Numbered from the stretch's first letter, positions 14,176 through 27,362 are shown. The stretch: DNA of 64,000 nucleotides from Odiellus spinosus (GCA_963920705.1 OY987227.1:1860001-1924000), one strand, 5' to 3'. Made by a program: numbers and translations. The notes: a model not told the origin generated them from the letters alone.

Positions 14176-17100
14176 TTTTCAATTGAAGAGTTATTTTCAA
14201 TTGAAGAGTTATTTTCAATTGAAGAGTTATTTTCAATTGAAGAGTTATTTTCAATTGAAGAGTTATTTTCAATAGAAGAGTTATTTTCTATTGAAGAGTT
14301 ATTTTCAATTGAAGAGATATTTTCAATTGAAGAGTTATTTTCAATTGAAGAGTTATTTTCAATTGAAGAGTTATTTTCAATTGAAGATTTATTTTCAATA
14401 GAAGATTAATTTTCAATTGAAGAGTTATTTTCAATTGAAGAGTTATTTTCAATTGAAGAGTTATTTTCAATTGAAGAGTTATTTTCAATTGAAGAGTTAT
14501 TTTCAATTGAAGAGATATTTTCAATTGAAGAGTTATTTTCAATTGAAGAGTTATTTTCAATTGAATAATTTTTTTCAATAGAAGATTTATTTTCAATAGA
14601 GGGTTATTTTCAATTAAAGGGCTATTTTCAATTGAAGAGTTATTTTCAATTGAAGAGGTATTTTCAATTAAAGGGCTATTTTCAATTGAAGAGTTATTTT
14701 CAATTGAAGAGTTATTTTCAATTGAAGAGTTATTTTCAATTGAAGAGTTATTTTCAATTGAAGAGTTATTTTCAATTGAAGAGTTATTTTCAATTGAAGA
14801 GTTATTTTCAATAGAAGATTAATTTTCAATTGAAGAGTTATTTTCAATAGAAGATTTATTTTCAATTGAAGAGTTATTTTCAATTGAAAAGTTATTTTCA
14901 ATTGAAAAGTTATTTTCAATTGAAAAGCTATTTTCAATTGAAAAGTTATTTTCAATAGAAGATTAATTTTCAACCGAAGATTTATTTTCAATTGAAGAGT
15001 TATTTTCAATTGAAGAGTTATTTTCCATTGAAGGGTTATTTCAATTGATAACTAATTTTCAATGGAAAGGTTTTTCCAATGGAAGTGTTATTTTCAATAA
15101 AAGAGTTATTTTCTATTGAAGAGTTATTTTCAATAGAAGAGTTATTTTCAATAGAAGAGTTATTTTCTATTGAAGAGTTATTTTCAATTGAAGAGATATT
15201 TTCAATTGAAGAGTTATTTTCAATTGAAGAGTTATTTTCAATTGAAGAGTTATTTTCAATTGTGGGTAATTTTCAATTGAAGAGTTATTTTCAATTGAAG
15301 AGTTATTTTCAATTGAAGAGTTATTTTCAATTGAAGAGTTATTTTCAATTGAAGAGTTATTTTCAATTGAAGAGTTATTTTCAATTGAAGAGTTATTTTC
15401 AATTGAAGAGTTAATTTCAATTGAAGAGTTATTTTCAATTGAAGAGTTATTTTCCATTGAAGGGTTATTTCAATTGAAAACTAATTTTCAATGGAAAAGT
15501 TTTTCCAATGGAAGTGTTATTTTCAATTGAAGAGTTATTTTCAGTTGAAGAGTTATTTTCAATTGAAGAGTTATTTTCAATTGAAGAGTTATTTTCAATT
15601 GAAGAGTTATTTTCAATTGAAGAGTTATTTTCAATTGAAGAGTTATTTTCCATTGAAGGGTTATTTCAATTGAAAACTAATTTTCAATGGAAAAGTTTTT
15701 CCAATGGAAGTGTTATTTTCAATAGAAGAGTTATTTTCAATTGAAAAGTTATTTTCAATTGAAAAGTTATTTTCAATTGAAAAGTTATTTTCAATTGAAA
15801 AGTTATTTTCAATTGAAAAGTTATTTTCAATTGAAAAGTTATTTTCAATTGAAAAGTTATTTTCAATTGAAAAGTTATTTTCAATTGAAAAGTTATTTTC
15901 AATTGAAAAGTTATTTTCAATTGAAAAGTTATTTTCAATTGAAAAGTTATTTTCAATTGAAAAGTTATTTTCAATAGAAGATTAATTTTCAACCGAAGAT
16001 TTATTTTCAATTGAAGAGTTATTTTCAATTGAAGAGTTATTTTCAATTGAAGAGTTATTTTCAATTGAATAATTTTTTTCAATAGAAGATTTATTTTCAA
16101 TAGAGGGTTATTTTCAATTAAAGGGCTATTTTCAATTGAAGAGTTATTTTCAATTGAAGAGGTATTTTCAATTAAAGGGCTATTTTCAATTGAAGGGCTA
16201 TTTTCAATTGAAGAGTTATTTCAATTGAAGAGTTATTTCAATTGAAGAGTTATTTTCAATTGAAGAGTTATTTTCAATTGAAGAGTTATTTTCAATTGAA
16301 GAGTTATTTTCAATTGAAGAGTTATTTTCAATTGAAGAGTTATTTTCAATTGAAGAGTTATTTTCAATTGAAGAGTTATTTTCAATTGAAGAGTTATTTT
16401 CAATTGAAGAGTTATTTTCAATAGAAGATTAATTTTCAATTGAAGAGTTATTTTCAATAGAAGATTTATTTTCAATTGAAGAGTTATTTTCAATTGAAAA
16501 GTTATTATCAATAGAAGATTAATTTTCAACCGAAGATTTATTTTCAATTGAAGAGTTATTTTCAATTGAAGAGTTATTTTCAATTGAATAATTTTTTTCA
16601 ATTGAAGAGTTATTTTCAATTGAATAATTTTTTTCAATAGAAGATTTATTTTTAATAGAGGGTTATTTTCAATTAAAGGGCTATTTTCAATTGAAGAGTT
16701 ATTTTCAATTGAAGAGGTATTTTCAATTAAAGGGCTATTTTCAATTGAAGGGCTATTTTCAATTGAAGAGTTATTTCAATTGAAGAGTTATTTTCAATTA
16801 AAGAGTTATTTTCAATTGAAGAGTTATTTTCAATTGAAGAGTTATTTTCAATTGAAGAGTTATTTTCAATTGAAGAGTTATTTTCAATTGAAGAGTTATT
16901 TTCAATTGAAGAGTTATTTTCAATTGAAGAGTTATTTTCAATTGAAGAGTTATTTTCAATTGAAGAGTTATTTTCAATTGAAGAGTTATTTTCAATAGAA
17001 GATTAATTTTCAATAGAAGATTAATTTTCAATTGAAGAGTTATTTTCAATAGAAGATTTATTTTTAATTGAAGAGTTATTTTCAATTGAAAAGTTATTTT

Positions 17101-19841
17101 CAATTGAAAAGTTATTTTCAATAGAAGATTAATTTTCAACCGAAGATTTATTTTCAATTGTAGAGTTATTTTCAATTGAAGAGTTATTTTCCATTGAAGG
17201 GTTATTTCAATTGAAGAGTTATTTTCAATTGAAGAGTTATTTTCAATTGAAGAGTTATTTTCCATTGAAGGGTTATTTCAATTGAAAACTAATTTTCAAT
17301 GGAAAAGTTTTTCCAATGGAAGTGTTATTTTCAATAGAAGAGTTATTTTCAATAGAAGAGTTATTTTCAATTGAAAAGTTATTTTCAATTGAAAAGTTAT
17401 TTTCAATTGAAAAGTTATTTTCAATTGAAAAGTTATTTTCAATTGAAAAGTTATTTTCAATTGAAAAGTTATTTTCAATTGAAAAGTTATTTTCAATTGA
17501 AAAGTTATTTTCAATTGAAAAGTTATTTTCAATTGAAAAGTTATTTTCAATTGAAAAGTTATTTTCAATAGAAGATTAATTTTCAACTGAAGATTTATTT
17601 TCAATTGAAGAGTTATTTTCAATTGAAGAGTTATTTTCAATTGAAGAGTTATTTTCAATTGAAGAGTTATTTTCAATTGAAGAGTTATTTTCAATTGAAG
17701 AGTTATTTTCCATTGAAGGGTTATTTCAATTGAAAACTAATTTTCAATGGAAAAGTTTTTCCAATGGAAGTGTTATTTTCAATAGAAGAGTTATTTTCAA
17801 TTGAAAAGTTATTTTCAATTGAAAAGTTATTTTCAATTGAAAAGTTATTTTCAATTGAAAAGTTATTTTCAATTGAAAAGTTATTTTCAATTGAAAAGTT
17901 ATTTTCAATTGAAAAGTTATTTTCAATTGAAAAGTTATTTTCAATTGAAAAGTTATTTTCAATTGAAAAGTTATTTTCAATTGAAAAGTTATTTTCAATT
18001 GAAAAGTTATTTTCAATAGAAGATTAATTTTCAACCGAAGATTTATTTTCAATTGAAGAGTTATTTTCAATTGAAGAGTTATTTTCAATTGAATAATTTT
18101 TTTCAATAGAAGATTTATTTTCAATAGAGGGTTATTTTCAATTAAAGGGCTATTTTCAATTGAAGAGTTATTTTCAATTGAAGAGGTATTTTCAATTAAA
18201 GGGCTATTTTCAATTGAAGGGCTATTTTCAATTGAAGAGTTATTTCAATTGAAGAGTTATTTTCAATTGAAGAGTTATTTTCAATTGAAGAGTTATTTTC
18301 AATTGAAGAGTTATTTTCAATTGAAGAGTTATTTTCAATTGAAGAGTTATTTTCAATTGAAGAGTTATTTTCAATTGAAGAGTTATTTTCAATTGAAAAG
18401 TTATTTTCAATTGAAAAGTTATTTTCAATTGAAAAGTTATTTTCAATTGAAAAGTTATTTTCAATAGAAGATTAATTTTCAACCGAAGATTTATTTTCAA
18501 TTGAAGAGTTATTTTCAATTGAAGAGTTATTTTCAATTGAATAATTTTTTTCAATAGAATATTTATTTTCAATAGAGGGTTATTTTCAATTAAAGGGCTA
18601 TTTTCAATTGAAGAGTTATTTTCAATTGAAGAGGTATTTTCAATTAAAGGGCTATTTTCAATTGAAGGGCTATTTTCAATTGAAGAGTTATTTCAATTGA
18701 AGAGTTATTTTCAATTGAAGAGTTATTTTCAATTGAAGAGTTATTTTCAATTGAAGAGTTATTTTCAATTGAAGAGTTATTTTCAATTGAAGAGTTATTT
18801 TCAATTGAAGAGTTATTTTCAATTGAAGAGTTATTTTCAATTGAAGAGTTATTTTCAATTGAAGAGTTATTTTCAATTGAAGAGTTATTTTCAATAGAAG
18901 ATTAATTTTCAATAGAAGATTAATTTTCAATTGAAGAGTTATTTTCAATAGAAGATTTATTTTCAATTGAAGAGTTATTTTCAATTGAAAAGTTATTTTC
19001 AATTGAAAAGTTATTTTCAATAGAAGATTAATTTTCAACCGAAGATTTATTTTCAATAGAAGATTAATTTTCAACCGAAGATTTATTTTCAATTGTAGAG
19101 TTATTTTCAATTGAAGAGTTATTTTCCATTGAAGGGTTATTTCAATTGATAACTAATTTTCAATGGAAAGGTTTTTCCAATGGAAGTGTTATTTTCAATA
19201 GAAGAGTTATTTTCTATTGAAGAGTTATTTTCAATAGAAGAGTTATTTTTAATAGAAGAGTTATTTTCTATTGAAGAGTTATTTTTAATAGAAGAGTTAT
19301 TTTCAATTGAAGAGTTATTTTCAATTGAAGAGTTATTTTCAATTGAAGAGTTATTTTCAATTGAAGAGTTATTTTCAATTGAAGAGTTATATTCAATTGA
19401 AGAGTTATTTTCAATTGAAGAGTTATTTTCAATTGAAGAGTTATTTTCAATTGAAGAGTTATTTTCAATTGAAGAGATATTTTCAATTGAAGAGTTATTT
19501 TCAATTGAAGAGGTATTTTCAATTAAAGGGCTTTTTTTCAATCGAAGAGTTATTTTCAATCGAAGATTTATTTTCAATCGAAGAGTTATTTTCAATCGTA
19601 GAGTTATTTTCAATCGAAGAGTTATTTTCAATCGAAGAGTTATTTTCAATTGAAGAGTTATTTTCAATTGAAGAGTTATTTTCAATTGAAGAGTTATTTT
19701 CAATTGAAGAGTTATTTTCAATTGAAGAGTTATTTTCAATTGAAGAGTTATTTTCAATTGAAGAGTTATTTTCAATTGAAGAGTTATTTTCAATTGAAGA
19801 GTTATTTTCAATTGAAGAGTTATTTTCCATTGAAGGGTTAT

Positions 19842-22800
19842 TTCAATTGAAAACTAATTTTCAATGGAAAAGTTTTTCCAATGGAAGTGTTATTTTCAAT
19901 AGAAGAGTTATTTTCTATTGAAGAGTTATTTTCAATAGAAGATTAATTTTCAACAGAAGATTTATTTTCAATTGAAGAGTTATTTTCAATTGAAAAGTTA
20001 TTTTCAATTGAAAAGTTATTTTCAATTGAAGAGTTATTTTCAATTGAAAAGTTATTTTCAGTTGAAGAGTTATTTTCAATTGAAGAGTTATTTTCAATTG
20101 AAGAGTTATTTTCAATTGAAGAGTTATTTTCAATTGAAGAGTTATTTTCAATTGAAGAGTTATTTTCAATAGAAGATTTATTTTCAATAGAGGGTTATTT
20201 TCAATTAAAGGGCTATTTTCAATTGAAGAGTTATTTTCAATTGAAGAGGTATTTTCAATTAAAGGGCTATTTTCAATTGAAGAGTTATTTTCAATCGAAG
20301 AGTTATTTTCAATCGAAGAGTTATTTTCAATCGTAGAGTTATTTTCAATCGAAGAGTTATTTTCAATCGAAGAGTTATTTTCAATCGAAGAGTTATTTTC
20401 AATCGAAGAGTTATTTTCAATTGAAGAGTTATTTTCAATTGAAGAGTTATTTTCAATTGAAGAGTTATTTTCAATTGAAGAGTTATTTTCAATTGAAGAG
20501 TTATTTTCAATTGAAGAATTATTTTCAATTGAAGAGTTATTTTCCATTGAAGGGTTATTTTCCATTGAAGGGTTATTTCAATTGAAAACTAATTTTCAAT
20601 GGAAAAGTTTTTCCAATGGAAGTGTTATTTTCAATAGAAGAGTTACTTTCAATCGAAGAGTTATTTTCAATCGTAGAGTTATTTTCAATCGAAGAGTTAT
20701 TTTCAAAAGAAGAGTTATTTTCAATAGAAGATTAATTTTCAACAGAAGATTTATTTTCAATTGAAGAGTTATTTTCAATTGAAAAGTTATTTTCAATTGA
20801 AGAGTTATTTTCAATTGAAGAGTTATTTTCAATTGAAGAGTTATTTTCAATTGAAGAGTTATTTTCAAATGAAGAGTTATTTTCAATTGAAGAGATATTT
20901 TCAATTGAAGAGTAATTTTCAATTGAAGAGTAATTTTCAATTCAAGAGTTATTTTCAAAAGAAGATTAATTTTCAACAGAAGATTTATTTTCAATTGAGG
21001 AGTTATTTTCAATTGAAGAGTTATTTTCAATAGAAGATTAATTTTCAACAGAAGATTTATTTTCAATTGAAGAGTTATTTTCAATTGAATAATTATTTTC
21101 TCTAGAAGATTTATTTTCAATTGAATAATTATTTTCTCTAGAAGATTTATTTTCAATAGAGGGTTATTTTCAATTGAAGAGTTATTTTCAATTGAAGAGT
21201 TATTTTCAATTGAAGAGTTATTTTCAATTGAAGAGTTATTTTCAATTGAAGAGTTATTTTCAATTGAAGAGTTATTTTCAATTGAAGAGTTATTTTCAAT
21301 TGAAGAGTTATTTTCAATTGAAGAGTTATTTTCAATTGAAGAGTTATTTTCAATTGAAGAGTTATTTTCAATTGAAGAGTTATTTTCAATTGAAGAGTTA
21401 TTTTCAATTGAAGAGTTATTTTCAATTGAAGAGTTATTTTCAATTGAAGAGTTATTTTCAATTGAAGAGTTATTTTCAATTGAAGAGTTATTTTCAATTG
21501 AAGAGTTATTTTCAATTGAAGAGTTATTTTCAATTGAAGAGTTATTTTCAATTGAAGAGTTATTTTCAATTGAAGAGTTATTTTCAATTGAAGAGTTATT
21601 TTCAATTGAAGAGTTATTTTCAATTGAAGAGTTATTTTCAATTGAAGAGTTATTTTCAATTGAAGAGTTATTTTCAATTGAAGAGTTATTTTCAATTGAA
21701 GAGTTATTTTCAATTGAAGAGTTATTTTCAATTGAAGAGTTATTTTCAATTGAAGAGTTATTTTCAATTGAAGAGTTATTTTCAATTGAAGAGTTATTTT
21801 CAATTGAAGAGTTATTTTCAATTGAAGAGTTATTTTCAATTGAAGAGTTATTTTCAATTGAAGAGATATTTTCAATTGAAGAGTTATTTTCAATTGAAGA
21901 GATATTTTCAATTGAAGAGGTATTTTCAATTGAAGAGGTATTTTCAATTGAAGGGCTATTTTCAATTGAAGAGTTATTTTCAATCGTAGAGTTATTTTCA
22001 ATCGAAGAGTTATTTTCAATCGAAGAGTTATTTTCAATCGAAGAGTTATTTTCAATCGAAGAGTTATTTTCAATCGAAGAGTTATTTTCAATCGAAGAGT
22101 TATTTTCAATCGAAGAGTTATTTTCAATCGAAGAGTTATTTTCAATCGAAGAGTTATTTTCAATCGAAGAGTTATTTTCAATCGAAGAGTTATTTTCAAT
22201 CGAAGAGTTATTTTCAATTGAAGAGTTATTTTCAATTGAAGAGTTATTTTCAATTGAAGAGTTATTTTCAATTGAAGAGTTATAATCCATTGAAGGGTTA
22301 TTTCAATTGAAAACTAATTTTCAATGGAAAAGTTTTTCCAATGGAAGTGTTATTTTCAATAGAAGAGTTATTTTCTATTGAAGAGTTATTTTCAATAGAA
22401 GATTAATTTTCAACAGAAGATTTATTTTCAATTGAAGAGTTATTTTCAATTGAAAAGTTATTTTCAATTGAAAAGTTATTTTCAATTGAAGAGTTATTTT
22501 CAATCGAAGAGTTATTTTCAATCGAAGAGTTATTTTCAAATGAAGAGTTATTTTCAATTGAAGAGATATTTTCAATTGAAGAGTAATTTTCAATTGAAGA
22601 GTAATTTTCAATTCAAGAGTTATTTTCAAAAGAAGATTAATTTTCAACAGAAGATTTATTTTCAATTGAAGAGTTATTTTCAATAGAAGATTAATTTTCA
22701 ACAGAAGATTTATTTTCAATTGAAGAGTTATTTTCAATTGAATAATTATTTTCTCTAGAAGATTTATTTTCAATTGAATAATTATTTTCTCTAGAAGATT

Positions 22801-25660
22801 TATTTTCAATTGAATAATTATTTTCTCTAGAAGATTTATTTTCAATAGAGGGTTATTTTCAATCGAAGAGTTATTTTCAATCGAAGAGTTATTTTCAATC
22901 GAAGAGTTATTTTCAATCGAAGAGTTATTTTCAATCGAAGAGTTATTTTCAATCGAAGAGTTATTTTCAATCGAAGAGTTATTTTCAATCGAAGAGTTAT
23001 TTTCAATCGAAGAGTTATTTTCAATCGAAGAGTTATTTTCAATCGAAGAGTTATTTTCAATCGAAGAGTTATTTTCAATCGAAGAGTTATTTTCAATCGA
23101 AGAGTTATTTTCAATCGAAGAGTTATTTTCAATCGAAGAGTTATTTTCAATCGAAGAGTTATTTTCAATCGAAGAGTTATTTTCAATCGAAGAGTTATTT
23201 TCAATCGAAGAGTTATTTTCAATCGAAGAGTTATTTTCAATCGAAGAGTTATTTTCAATTGAAGAGTTATTTTCAATTGAAGAGTTATTTTCAATTGAAG
23301 AGTTATTTTCAATTGAAGAGTTATTTTCAATTGAAGAGTTATTTTCAATTGAAGAGTTATTTTCAATTGAAGAGTTATTTTCCATTGAAGGGTTATTTCA
23401 ATTGAAAACTAATTTTCAATGGAAAAGTTTTTCCAATGGAAGTGTTATTTTCAATAGAAGAGTTATTTTCTATTGAAGAGTTATTTTCAATAGAAGATTA
23501 ATTTTCAACAGAAGATTTATTTTCAATTGAAGAGTTATTTTCAATTGAAAAGTTATTTTCAATTGAAAAGTTATTTTCAATTGAAGAGTTATTTTCAATT
23601 GAAAAGTTATTTTCACTTGAAGAGTTATTTTCAATTGAAGAGTTATTTTCAATTGAAGAGTTATTTTCAATTGAAGAGTTATTTTCAATTGAAGAGTTAT
23701 TTTCAATTGAAGAGTTATTTTCAATAGAAGATTTATTTTCAATAGAGGGTTATTTTCAATTAAAGGGCTATTTTCAATTGAAGAGTTATTTTCAATTGAA
23801 GAGGTATTTTCAATTAAAGGGCTATTTTCAATTGAAGAGTTATTTTCAATCGAAGAGTTATTTTCAATCGAAGAGTTATTTTCAATCGTAGAGTTATTTT
23901 CAATCGAAGAGTTATTTTCAATCGAAGAGTTATTTTCAATCGAAGAGTTATTTTCAATCGAAGAGTTATTTTCAATCGAAGAGTTATTTTCAATTGAAGA
24001 GTTATTTTCAATTGAAGAGTTATTTTCAATTGAAGAGTTATTTTCAATTGAAGAGTTATTTTCAATTGAAGAGTTATTTTCAATTGAAGAGTTATTTTCA
24101 ATTGAAGAGTTATTTTCCATTGAAGGGTTATTTTCCATTGAAGGGTTATTTCAATTGAAAACTAATTTTCAATGGAAAAGTTTTTCCAATGGAAGTGTTA
24201 TTTTCAATAGAAGAGTTACTTTCAATCGAAGAGTTATTTTCAATCGTAGAGTTATTTTCAATCGAAGAGTTATTTTCAAAAGAAGAGTTATTTTCAATAG
24301 AAGATTAATTTTCAACAGAAGATTTATTTTCAATTGAAGAGTTATTTTCAATTGAAAAGTTATTTTCAATTGAAGAGTTATTTTCAATTGAAGAGTTATT
24401 TTCAATTGAAGAGTTATTTTCAATTGAAGAGTTATTTTCAAATGAAGAGTTATTTTCAATTGAAGAGATATTTTCAATTGAAGAGTAATTTTCAATTGAA
24501 GAGTAATTTTCAATTCAAGAGTTATTTTCAAAAGAAGATTAATTTTCAACAGAAGATTTATTTTCAATTGAGGAGTTATTTTCAATTGAAGAGTTATTTT
24601 CAATAGAAGATTAATTTTCAACAGAAGATTTATTTTCAATTGAAGAGTTATTTTCAATTGAATAATTATTTTCTCTAGAAGATTTATTTTCAATTGAATA
24701 ATTATTTTCTCTAGAAGATTTATTTTCAATAGAGGGTTATTTTCAATTGAAGAGTTATTTTCAATTGAAGAGTTATTTTCAATTGAAGAGTTATTTTCAA
24801 TTGAAGAGTTATTTTCAATTGAAGAGTTATTTTCAATTGAAGAGTTATTTTCAATTGAAGAGTTATTTTCAATTGAAGAGTTATTTTCAATTGAAGAATT
24901 ATTTTCAATTGAAGAGTTATTTTCAATTGAAGAGTTATTTTCAATTGAAGAGTTATTTTCAATTGAAGAGTTATTTTCAATTGAAGAGTTATTTTCAATT
25001 GAAGAGTTATTTTCAATTGAAGAGTTATTTTCAATTGAAGAGTTATTTTCAATTGAAGAGTTATTTTCAATTGAAGAGTTATTTTCAATTGAAGAGTTAT
25101 TTTCAATTGAAGAGTTATTTTCAATTGAAGAGTTATTTTCAATTGAAGAGTTATTTTCAATTGAAGAGTTATTTTCAATTGAAGAGTTATTTTCAATTGA
25201 AGAGTTATTTTCAATTGAAGAGTTATTTTCAATTGAAGAGTTATTTTCAATTGAAGAGTTATTTTCAATTGAAGAGTTATTTTCAATTGAAGAGTTATTT
25301 TCAATTGAAGAGTTATTTTCAATTGAAGAGTTATTTTCAATTGAAGAGTTATTTTCAATTGAAGAGTTATTTTCAATTGAAGAGTTATTTTCAATTGAAG
25401 AGTTATTTTCAATTGAAGAGTTATTTTCAATTGAAGAGTTATTTTCAATTGAAGAGTTATTTTCAATTGAAGAGATATTTTCAATTGAAGAGTTATTTTC
25501 AATTGAAGAGATATTTTCAATTGAAGAGGTATTTTCAATTGAAGAGGTATTTTCAATTGAAGGGCTATTTTCAATTGAAGAGTTATTTTCAATCGTAGAG
25601 TTATTTTCAATCGAAGAGTTATTTTCAATTGAAGAGTTATTTTCAATTGAAGAGGTATTT
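19842..25660. repeat. Large (~3.56 kb) higher-order duplication
   Basis: The block from the marker at about 19,842 to about 22,290 (AACAG units, AAAAGAAG variants, the paired TTTTCTCTAGAAG linkers at 21,100 and 21,130, then more than 40 plain units) is repeated in the same order from about 23,393 to 25,660, an offset of 3,551-3,573 bp. A shorter related copy lies between them (22,297-23,390), in which the plain-unit run is replaced by CAATCG units. This is the youngest visible amplification in the array. Confidence 0.75.
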
Positions 25661-25889
25661 TCAATTAAAGGGCTAATTTCAATTAAAGGGCTATTTTCAA
25701 TTGAAGAGTTATTTTCAATCGTAAAGTTATTTTCAATTGAAGAGTTATTTTCAATTGAAGAGTTATTTTCAATTGAAGAGTTATTTTCAATTGAAGAGTT
25801 ATTTTCAATTGAAGAGTTATTTTCAATTGAAGAGTTATTTTCAATTGAAGAGTTATTTTCAACCGAAGATTTATTTTCAATTGAAGAGT

Positions 25890-26040
25890 AAAATGGGACA
25901 GGAGCAAATAAACGGCCACAAACTAATTCTGCTCTCTTGAATTAAATTCTCCTGCTTAAATGAATTGTTCCGCCTTCCATGCCCATTTTTTCGATGTAAT
26001 TCAATATCATAAACTTTAAGATGAGATTATTATATTCCCT
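25890..26040. other. Unique AT-rich boundary sequence
   Basis: The minisatellite ends at about 25,889 and is followed by 150 bp of unique sequence with no open frame or recognisable motif before the next tandem repeat. Confidence 0.6.
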
Positions 26041-26400
26041 CTTGTAACTTTGTAGGTTAGGTTAGTTAATCGCACGAACTAGCTTGTCCCTTCAACAAGT
26101 TAATCTCTAGCTCAGGCTAACCCGTCCCTCTTGTAGTATTTTAGGTAAGGGTAGGCTAGTTTATCCCTCTTTAAAACCAATCCCTCCAACTAGTTAATTC
26201 CTCGGGCTTAGTTGTCCATCTTGAAATCTTTAAGGTAAGGTTAGTTAATCCCTGGAAGTAGCCTATCCCTCCAAATATTTAATCCCAAGGTCGGGCTAAC
26301 CCGTTCTTCTTGTAATATTTTAGGTAAGGTTAGGCTAGTTAATCCATCGTATTAGCCCATCTTTCCAACTAGTTAATCCCTCGGGCGACCCCGTCCATTT
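26041..26400. repeat. ~89-bp tandem repeat, four copies, TTAGG-rich
   Basis: Units beginning CTTGTAATATTTTAGGTAAGG start at about 26,041, 26,131, 26,219 and 26,308, with a partial fifth at 26,398. Each contains a GGTTAGNTAATC word, a TAGCCCATC/TCCAACTAGTTAATCC part and GGCTAACCCGTCC. The copies are diverged (roughly 75-85 percent alike by eye). A related fragment sits inside the MITE at about 41,905-41,950, so this is a dispersed family. Confidence 0.75.
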
Positions 26401-26506
26401 TGTAATATTATTCAGCATTAGTAAGAAATAAGATTTAAAAACTTTTATGGCGAACTAATGAAATGTGGAAAATGTGTTATTGTTGTGAAAATGGACAGAA
26501 ATTATA

Positions 26507-27010
26507 CAAAAAGAGGTTGCTTCGCACCCTTAAAATGGCTTATTTATCTAACTCGGATCAAACCCGTGAAGGGACACAAATTAATTGTTAAAGAAAGAGC
26601 AATTTAATATTTTTAAAATTATAGTTAGTAGATTTAGTCTACTACCCCAAAGACTTTATTATTTTAAAATATTTTCCAAAAAACGGAAAAAGACGACCTA
26701 GGACACCTTCCTCTCTTATTGGTGTTATTTTTAAATTCTTCCAGTATCACAAATAAAAATAGCTAAATAAGGAGTGCCTACAGTATATAAATATATTTTA
26801 ATTGATAATATTTGAGATATATTATTGCTCGGTCGTCTTTATCCGTTTTTTGAAAAATATTTTAAAATAATAAAGTCTTTGGGGTAGTAGACTAAATCTA
26901 CTAACTATAATTTTAAAAATATTAAATTCCTCTTTCTTTAACAATTAATTTGTGTTTGATCCGAGTTAGATAAATAAGCCTTTTTAAGGGTGCGAAGCAA
27001 CCTCTTTTTG
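26507..27010. mobile_element. 504-bp foldback MITE with TA target site
   Basis: Two long inverted arms, 26,507-26,698 and 26,831-27,010, are almost identical (about 97 percent by eye; the left arm has an extra 11 bp near 26,565) around a ~132-bp AT-rich loop. The outer ends read CAAAAAGAGGTTGCTTCGC inward from both sides and are flanked by TA on both sides (26,505-26,506 and 27,011-27,012). That is the pattern of a non-autonomous Tc1/mariner-type element. It encodes nothing; high arm identity suggests a recent insertion. Confidence 0.85.
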
Positions 27011-27101
27011 TATGATTTAATTATATCTAAAGTATGTTAAAGATAGTTGAAATAATAATTAATATTATGACAATACTATTATATTTTCAACTCGTAAAGT
27101 T

Positions 27102-27362
27102 ATGAAATTGCTAAATATTTACGTCTCTATAGCTTGTTTTATTCCTACTTTTTTATTTAACAGTCTCGTTATTAATGGCGTCCCAATTAATTGGGACGCC
27201 ACAATAAGTGCTTCAAGAATTCACGGCGTTGAATTGAAAAAACTTAATATTCCATATTATAGAATCCGTAAATCTCAAATATTAGTTAGAGATTTCAGCA
27301 ATCGCAAAACCAAGACCGTGTATATCCCCAATAAAAAAGATAAAGTGAATAATATAGCTTAA
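27102..27362 (+). CDS. Possible small secreted-type ORF, doubtful
   Basis: An ATG-started frame of 86 codons. The first ~26 residues are hydrophobic (MKLLNIYVSIACF...) and could be a signal peptide or anchor; the rest is basic and matches no family I recognise. A perfect 24-bp palindrome lies inside the frame, there is no obvious promoter or polyadenylation signal, and the neighbours are all repeats, so this may be chance. Confidence 0.18.
   Translation: MKLLNIYVSIACFIPTFLFNSLVINGVPINWDATISASRIHGVELKKLNIPYYRIRKSQILVRDFSNRKTKTVYIPNKKDKVNNIA
27177..27200. repeat. Perfect 24-bp palindrome
   Basis: GGCGTCCCAATT is followed immediately by its exact reverse complement, with no spacer. It is the only long GC-ended perfect palindrome in an AT-rich surround and could be a protein-binding site or the remains of a head-to-head junction. 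Confidence 0.9.

Larger units (their letters stand above)
1..25889. repeat. Giant 18-bp minisatellite with higher-order structure
   Basis: The whole stretch is built from an 18-bp unit, consensus TTATTTTCAATTGAAGAG, for roughly 1,400 copies; it already runs at base 1 and ends at about 25,889, where the sequence changes to unique DNA. Each unit carries the palindromic core TTTTCAATTGAAA. Common variants end AAAAG instead of GAAGAG, or carry CAATAG, CAATCG, CAACCG or CAATCGTAG in the core. Runs of one variant alternate (for example pure AAAAG units at about 1,465-2,010, pure CAATCG units at about 22,860-23,250). Because 18 is a multiple of three, long open frames appear on both strands; they are interrupted by shared TAA-bearing variants and by shortened units, so I do not call them genes. 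It looks like a heterochromatic satellite made by unequal exchange or rolling-circle expansion. Confidence 0.97.

Noticed and set aside
1..25889. Long open frames (up to 564 codons on the minus strand, for example 20,596-22,290) coding SIEELF-, LKSYFQ- or NNSSIE-type repeats
   Set aside because: They follow from an 18-bp unit being a multiple of three; all strands and several frames are open at once, variants include stops, changes are not biased to synonymous sites, and marker segments shift the frame.
1..25889. CRISPR-like array
   Set aside because: Units are contiguous 18-mers with no unique spacers, and the DNA is eukaryotic.
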